A stretch of 64,000 nt of DNA from Amoebophrya sp. A120 (taxonomy: Eukaryota > Sar > Dinophyceae > Syndiniales > Amoebophryaceae): the NCBI GenBank assembly GCA_905178155.1, contig CAJINV010000010.1, forward strand, positions 3,492,587 to 3,556,586, written 5' to 3'. Both the position numbers and the translations under genes were made by a program. The notes below the pieces were generated by a model. The model worked only from the letters and a program-made list of their open reading frames with translations, was not told the origin of the DNA and searched no databases. Below are positions 60,901-64,000 of the stretch, piece after piece; within the stretch, counting starts at the first letter, position 1, and every line of letters begins with the position of its first letter.

Positions 60901-63416
60901 GAAAGGCTCTCGAAATAGAAAATCTCAGAGAATCTCTATTTGAAATAGAGATTCTCTGAGGAAAATAGAAATTCTCGATAAAGAGTATAGTTTTTTTCTT
61001 CTTCTTTCTTTCTTTTTTCTTCTTTTTCTGTTTCTTACTGTTTTCCCACATGTGTTTTACTATATTTCAGCAGCTCCTCCACCAGTGGCGAAGCCGAAAT
61101 AGAGACTCTCCATCCCAAATAGAGATTCTCCATCTGGGATAGAGAATCTCTATCTGGGATAGAGATTCTCTATCTGAGATGCTAGGTTGCCAGCCAGCAA
61201 CCCAGGAAGCCTGGCTACCAGCCTGGCAACCCAGGCTTTGCTAGCCTGCCAGCCTGCTGGCAACCCAGGCTTTGCTAGCCTGCCAGCCTGCTGGCAACCC
61301 CGGCTTTGCTAGCCTGCCAGCCTGCTGGCACCCAGGCTTTGCTAGCCTGCCAGCCTGCTGGGACCCAGGCTTTGCTAGCCTGCCAGCCTGGCACCCCGGC
61401 TTTGCTAGCCTGCCAGCCTGGCACCCCGGCTTTGCTAGCCTGCCAGCCTGGCGCCCAGGCTTTGCTAGCCTGCCAGCCTGGCGCCCAGGCTTTGCTAGCC
61501 TGCCAGCCTGGCACCCAGGCTTCGCTAGCCTGCAAAGCCTGGGTGCTAGTCTGCCAGCCTCTCAGCCAAGGCTTCGCTAGCCTGCAAAGCCTGGGCGCAG
61601 CCCGGCCGCCTAGCGGCAGCCCGCGCGATTATCTTCGCGACGCACGCCCACACCAGCTAGGTGTGGCGCGCGATAACGTAGGGGCGCGCGGCGCTCCTCG
61701 AAAATCTTTGATGGACCCACTTAGCGGCCTCCCACCCACGGCCTTGTTCTTCTTACTCGCTTTTGAGATCGCACGAGCTGGAATTCGATAACTTTAAGGA
61801 AAAATCACGCATCTTCACAGCAACACAGCTTTAGGTAATCACGCATCACAGCTTTAGGTAATCACGCAACACAGATTTACCTACATCAGCCGCCAGCCCC
61901 ATCCTTGGCTCCCGGACCGAGAGGATACATATCAAGTGCAAAAAATATGTTTGGGCCTGGAACAAACGTGTGATGCAGGCGAGTGAATAGAAAGCACACT
62001 GTCAACATGCACCGCCAAGCATGACGGATTTTTCCGTGGCTTTGTGTATTCGCGTGTTCCGCATGAGAAACGTTCCTGCATGACAAACAAGAGGACCTAT
62101 TACTGGTCGCGCAATACAGAGCTCAGTGTCATGCCAGACTACCATGACAAATATCGCATTCTTCCAGAGCCAGACCTATATGCAATGCATAATACAGTCG
62201 GTGGTGCAATACCGAATATCGCAGGCGGAAAACATTTCCAGTCCCGCTCCGATACACAGCTTCGCTACGATATCCAGGAAGAAAAATTAGGTTGGTGTGT
62301 TTTTTTTTGATCATGGGTGGCAACAAGATCAAAAATTTGTCCTTGCGAAAGACAGACGAAACTCGAGGTGCATGCAAACCAGTACTACGTCATAAACACA
62401 ATCACGCCATGCTTTTGTCAGTGGCACATTCACAAGTGATAATTGCTTTTCAGAGTGGTTCTACTGCAAGACGCACACAAACCTACAGAAATAAACAACA
62501 CTTTTTTTCCTTTGATATGCGACTCCAATGACCGGCTTCGTGCAGAGCTGGATCGCGCGGCAAGATTCCTGCATCTCTTTTAGTATCAAAGAGAACAAGT
62601 CCAGTTGTTCCCGCACCCACTTCTCGCCGGGAGATTTGTCATGCGTGGATCACACAGCTGCACATGGAGTACATGAGTGGAAGATCATTGCTCGTCCCGC
62701 GCGTTTTGCAACGCGATGAATATCATAACTTTTTGTGGTTCAAAATGCAATGCGCGCGATCGTGTCGCATATGAGACTTACGTTACGCCGGCGGCTTGAG
62801 ATGCGAGAACAAGTGAAATTCGGATCGCATAATTATCGCGTTCATCATGAAAAGCGACTTTCTCCCGACATCCTCGATGTGCGTCGGCTGGAGTGACGTC
62901 AATACCTCCAGATCGATGCCCGAGCAAAAGACCTTCGAGTCGCCCGCGGTGAGGATGATGACGAGCACTGTCCCGTCGGTGCAGAGCTTGGGAAAAACTT
63001 CCTTCAGCTCCTGAAACATGGTGATGTCCATCGCCTTATGCATTGCAAATATGTCTGGGTCTGGGCGAGTGCAACTTGTGATGCTGCATCTGGATGCTCA
63101 AAACATCTGTATTGCATGAGCATCAAGGGGAGTCAAATTTGGCTACCCGGAGAGCAGGGCATTTGTCATGCGCGCTGCGCATCGATAAGCGCTTAAAAAA
63201 TGTGTGAGGCTGAGGCATGCATCACAGACATCACGCATCATGGAAAATGTGCATGACAAACTTGTCCTCTTCCAGACCCAGACATATTTGCATTTCATAC
63301 GCGTTCAGCTTCTTCGGCCGGTTCAGCTCCACCTTGGCGACCCCGGTCTTTTCGTCCGTGGACACCCGGAGGGTCTTCAGCCCCTTCGCGTACTCGGGCG
63401 TGGACGAGAAAGTCAT
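57997..63416 (-). CDS. Enoyl-CoA hydratase/isomerase, dienoyl-CoA isomerase (ECH1)-like
   Basis: Starts at 63416 (MTFSSTPEYAKGLKTLRVST). Exons near 63300-63416, ~62783-63034, ~62520-62640, 62192-62270, 61885-61928, an unresolved middle, 59223-~59345, 58892-58914, 58553-58604 and 57997-58308. Recognised motifs in order: VAKVELNRPKKLNAMDITMF (crotonase N-terminus), SKVFCSGIDLEVL (oxyanion loop), LCTKPVIGVVAKLCIGAGLE (second oxyanion loop), MFSACDIRYCTTDCILSVRE, RMGLAADV, KLLYTGRDFTGETAE, and the C-terminal helical region ASLAPVAIVGTKKTLLFSAD. The CDIRYC, VRE and GLAAD motifs are those of the peroxisomal/mitochondrial ECH1 family, which isomerises 3,5-dienoyl-CoA to 2,4-dienoyl-CoA in unsaturated fatty-acid beta-oxidation. 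By my recollection of ECH1 the Glu and second Asp are kept, and the first Asp (GGGVD) is Glu here. The segment after GLAAD (59345-61885) and the join at 62640-62783 are not resolved. Confidence 0.8.
58309..58552. mobile_element. Introner, family A
   Basis: Duplication TCCCG at 58304-58308 and 58553-58557. Confidence 0.88.
58605..58891. mobile_element. Introner, family H
   Basis: TCAGGTTTGAAATCGACAAA start and exact reverse-complement end; long, highly similar to the copy at 23795 in a different gene. No clear target duplication. Confidence 0.82.
58915..59218. mobile_element. Probable degenerate introner
   Basis: Target repeat GGTG at 58911-58914 and 59219-59222. The interior has TTGTCATGC and GCATCACAA motifs but weak terminal repeats. 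Removal joins ETAEHIT-SSVYALPYG. Confidence 0.6.
59747..60026. mobile_element. Introner, family A
   Basis: Duplication GGTCCT at 59741-59746 and 60027-60032; arms diverged (TCTACCAGGTCTGG). The host exon could not be identified. Confidence 0.8.
60105..60258. mobile_element. Introner, family D
   Basis: Duplication CGGGC at 60100-60104 and 60259-60263. Confidence 0.86.
60287..60600. mobile_element. Introner, family C
   Basis: TATCCTCGGTAAAAACGGGC start and GACGTTTTTACTCAGGAT end; target repeat unclear (GAG). Confidence 0.75.
60923..60960. repeat. Near-perfect palindrome
   Basis: CTCAGAGAATCTCTATTT faces GAAATAGAGATTCTCTGAG across one base. The same AATAGAGATTCTC word recurs in both orientations at 61096-61170. 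Confidence 0.88.
61186..61610. repeat. Minisatellite, ~30-35-bp unit
   Basis: At least ten units of CAGGCTTTGCTAGCCTGCCA followed by GCCTGCTGGCA or a shorter form. Two length variants are interleaved and the last units are degenerate. The open frame through it is a by-product of the unit length. Confidence 0.95.
61929..62191. mobile_element. Introner, family A
   Basis: Target repeat ATAC at 61925-61928 and 62192-62195; the join gives YCTTDCILSVREP. Confidence 0.83.
62271..62519. mobile_element. Introner, unclassified family
   Basis: TATCCAGGAAGAAAAATTAG start and CACTTTTTTTCCTTTGATA end; target repeat CGA. The join gives KPVIGV-VAKLCIGAG. The ends do not match families A-I. Confidence 0.68.
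63035..63299. mobile_element. Introner, family A
   Basis: Target repeat CGC; removal joins KKLNA-MDITMF. Confidence 0.86.
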
Positions 63417-63672
63417 GATTCTTTTTTCCTCAGTTGTCTCCTCGGTGCTTTATAGAGGTTGTATACGAACCTATTAATAAGTACGAGCAGTAGTACCTCT
63501 CCCTGCGAAAAGTAAGAATACCCCCCTGGCAACGTTCGACGATTGTCGCTAAAAGTTCTTCGATTTTTCCTTCTTTTTGCTCCTTAAAGACTGTAAAAGT
63601 AAGTACTGTTTACCTGGAAAAATAATTCTCGTTGTACTTCAAAAATATTCAACGAGAAAGCAATGAAAAGCC

Positions 63673-64000
63673 TCAAGCCGATCTACTCCGGTTCTTGATG
63701 AACCAGCAAAAGGTTAGACAGGCGATTTCGCATTCGGCACAGAAGTGGTCCTGCGGCTGCACCGGCTGGATGTTGCAGTAGACTTCGTTGCGAAGTAGAA
63801 AACTTTTTTTTCAATAATTTCTGCACAAAAAACTAAATAAAACCGACTGTTTACTGGCCATGATGTTCCGTCTTTTGATAGCGATCCGAGATAGGACACC
63901 AGATCATGAGAACCACCGACAAAAAAGGGCAACAGCGGCTCCGCGCTGTGGAAATAAGTACATTGGGACCGACGAACTTCAACTTGCTTCCGGGGTCGCA
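63673..64000 (-). CDS. 3' end of an unidentified gene
   Basis: Two exons inferred. Upstream exon after a TTATTTCCACAG acceptor at ~63951: AEPLLPFFVGGSHDLVSYLG, then SLSKDGTSWP to a GTAAACAG donor at ~63855. The last exon begins after GCAACATCCAG at ~63765: PVQPQDHFCAECEIACLTFC, then WFIKNRSRSA and TGA at 63673-63675. Both introns are GT-AG. Four Cys in the tail; no family recognised. The upstream part lies outside the window. Confidence 0.5.

Larger units (their letters stand above)
59601..61800. repeat. Three copies of a CCTTGTTCTTCTTACTCGCT block
   Basis: Copies at 59602-59644, 60858-60899 and 61740-61800. The second and third share 42 bp and flank 840 bp of palindromes and minisatellite. 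The first equals the third minus a CGCACGAGCTGGAATTCGAT segment. Confidence 0.85.

Noticed and set aside
61272-61580. 102-codon plus-strand repeat protein (LACQPAG-type units)
   Set aside because: It is the open frame through a minisatellite in an intron; opposite-strand and neighbouring frames are also open, as expected of a tandem repeat.

Overview
This is a nuclear window from a protist. It is most likely a syndinian (parasitic dinoflagellate) of the Amoebophrya type. That assignment is an inference. It rests on every supported gene lying on the minus strand, and on genes riddled with about 65 short 'introner' elements of at least nine sequence families. Each introner has terminal inverted repeats, is flanked by a short direct repeat of the target, and is removed in frame without a usual GT...AG pair. 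Invasive introners of this kind are published for Amoebophrya, so the phenomenon is known; the family inventory, the shared internal motif and the long direct-repeat segments described here may not be.

Layout, all minus strand, left to right. (1) <1-13150: a huge coiled-coil protein gene cut by 20 introners, one 825-bp direct-repeat intron and one ordinary GT-AG intron. (2) 14160-16881: a polytopic ferric-reductase-like di-heme membrane protein. (3) 18539-18850: a small Lys/Ala-rich putative secreted protein. (4) 19953-25723: a non-canonical nucleotidyltransferase of the Cid1/TUTase/PAPD type. (5) 26552-~28650: a CDGSH-type iron-sulfur protein. (6) 29410-31278: an SRRM1/SRm160-like PWI-domain splicing coactivator. 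(7) 32143-35883: a secreted or anchored coiled-coil protein with a Cys-rich tail. (8) 37791-44379: an ABHD17-like serine hydrolase with a 3.55-kb intron. (9) 46545-57600: a repeat-mosaic locus with a small family of putative secreted proteins (46545-48162, a truncated copy at 48731-49230, and 53052-54136) plus an intronless 517-residue ORF (55389-56942). (10) 57997-63416: an enoyl-CoA hydratase/isomerase (dienoyl-CoA isomerase-like) gene whose intron holds a minisatellite. (11) 63673->64000: the 3' end of another gene.

The genes do not form a pathway. What unites them is intron architecture: exons of 30-300 nt separated by related elements. Many proteins were recognised only after reading across element boundaries with one copy of each target duplication kept, and the frame then stays open (for example the CDGSH motif, the PAP core and the hydrolase triad). 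Spacer between genes has essentially no complete introners. It carries microsatellites, satellite-like tandem repeats and dispersed duplicated blocks, especially at 44.7-57.7 kb. No rRNA, tRNA, CRISPR or prokaryotic operon signal was recognised.
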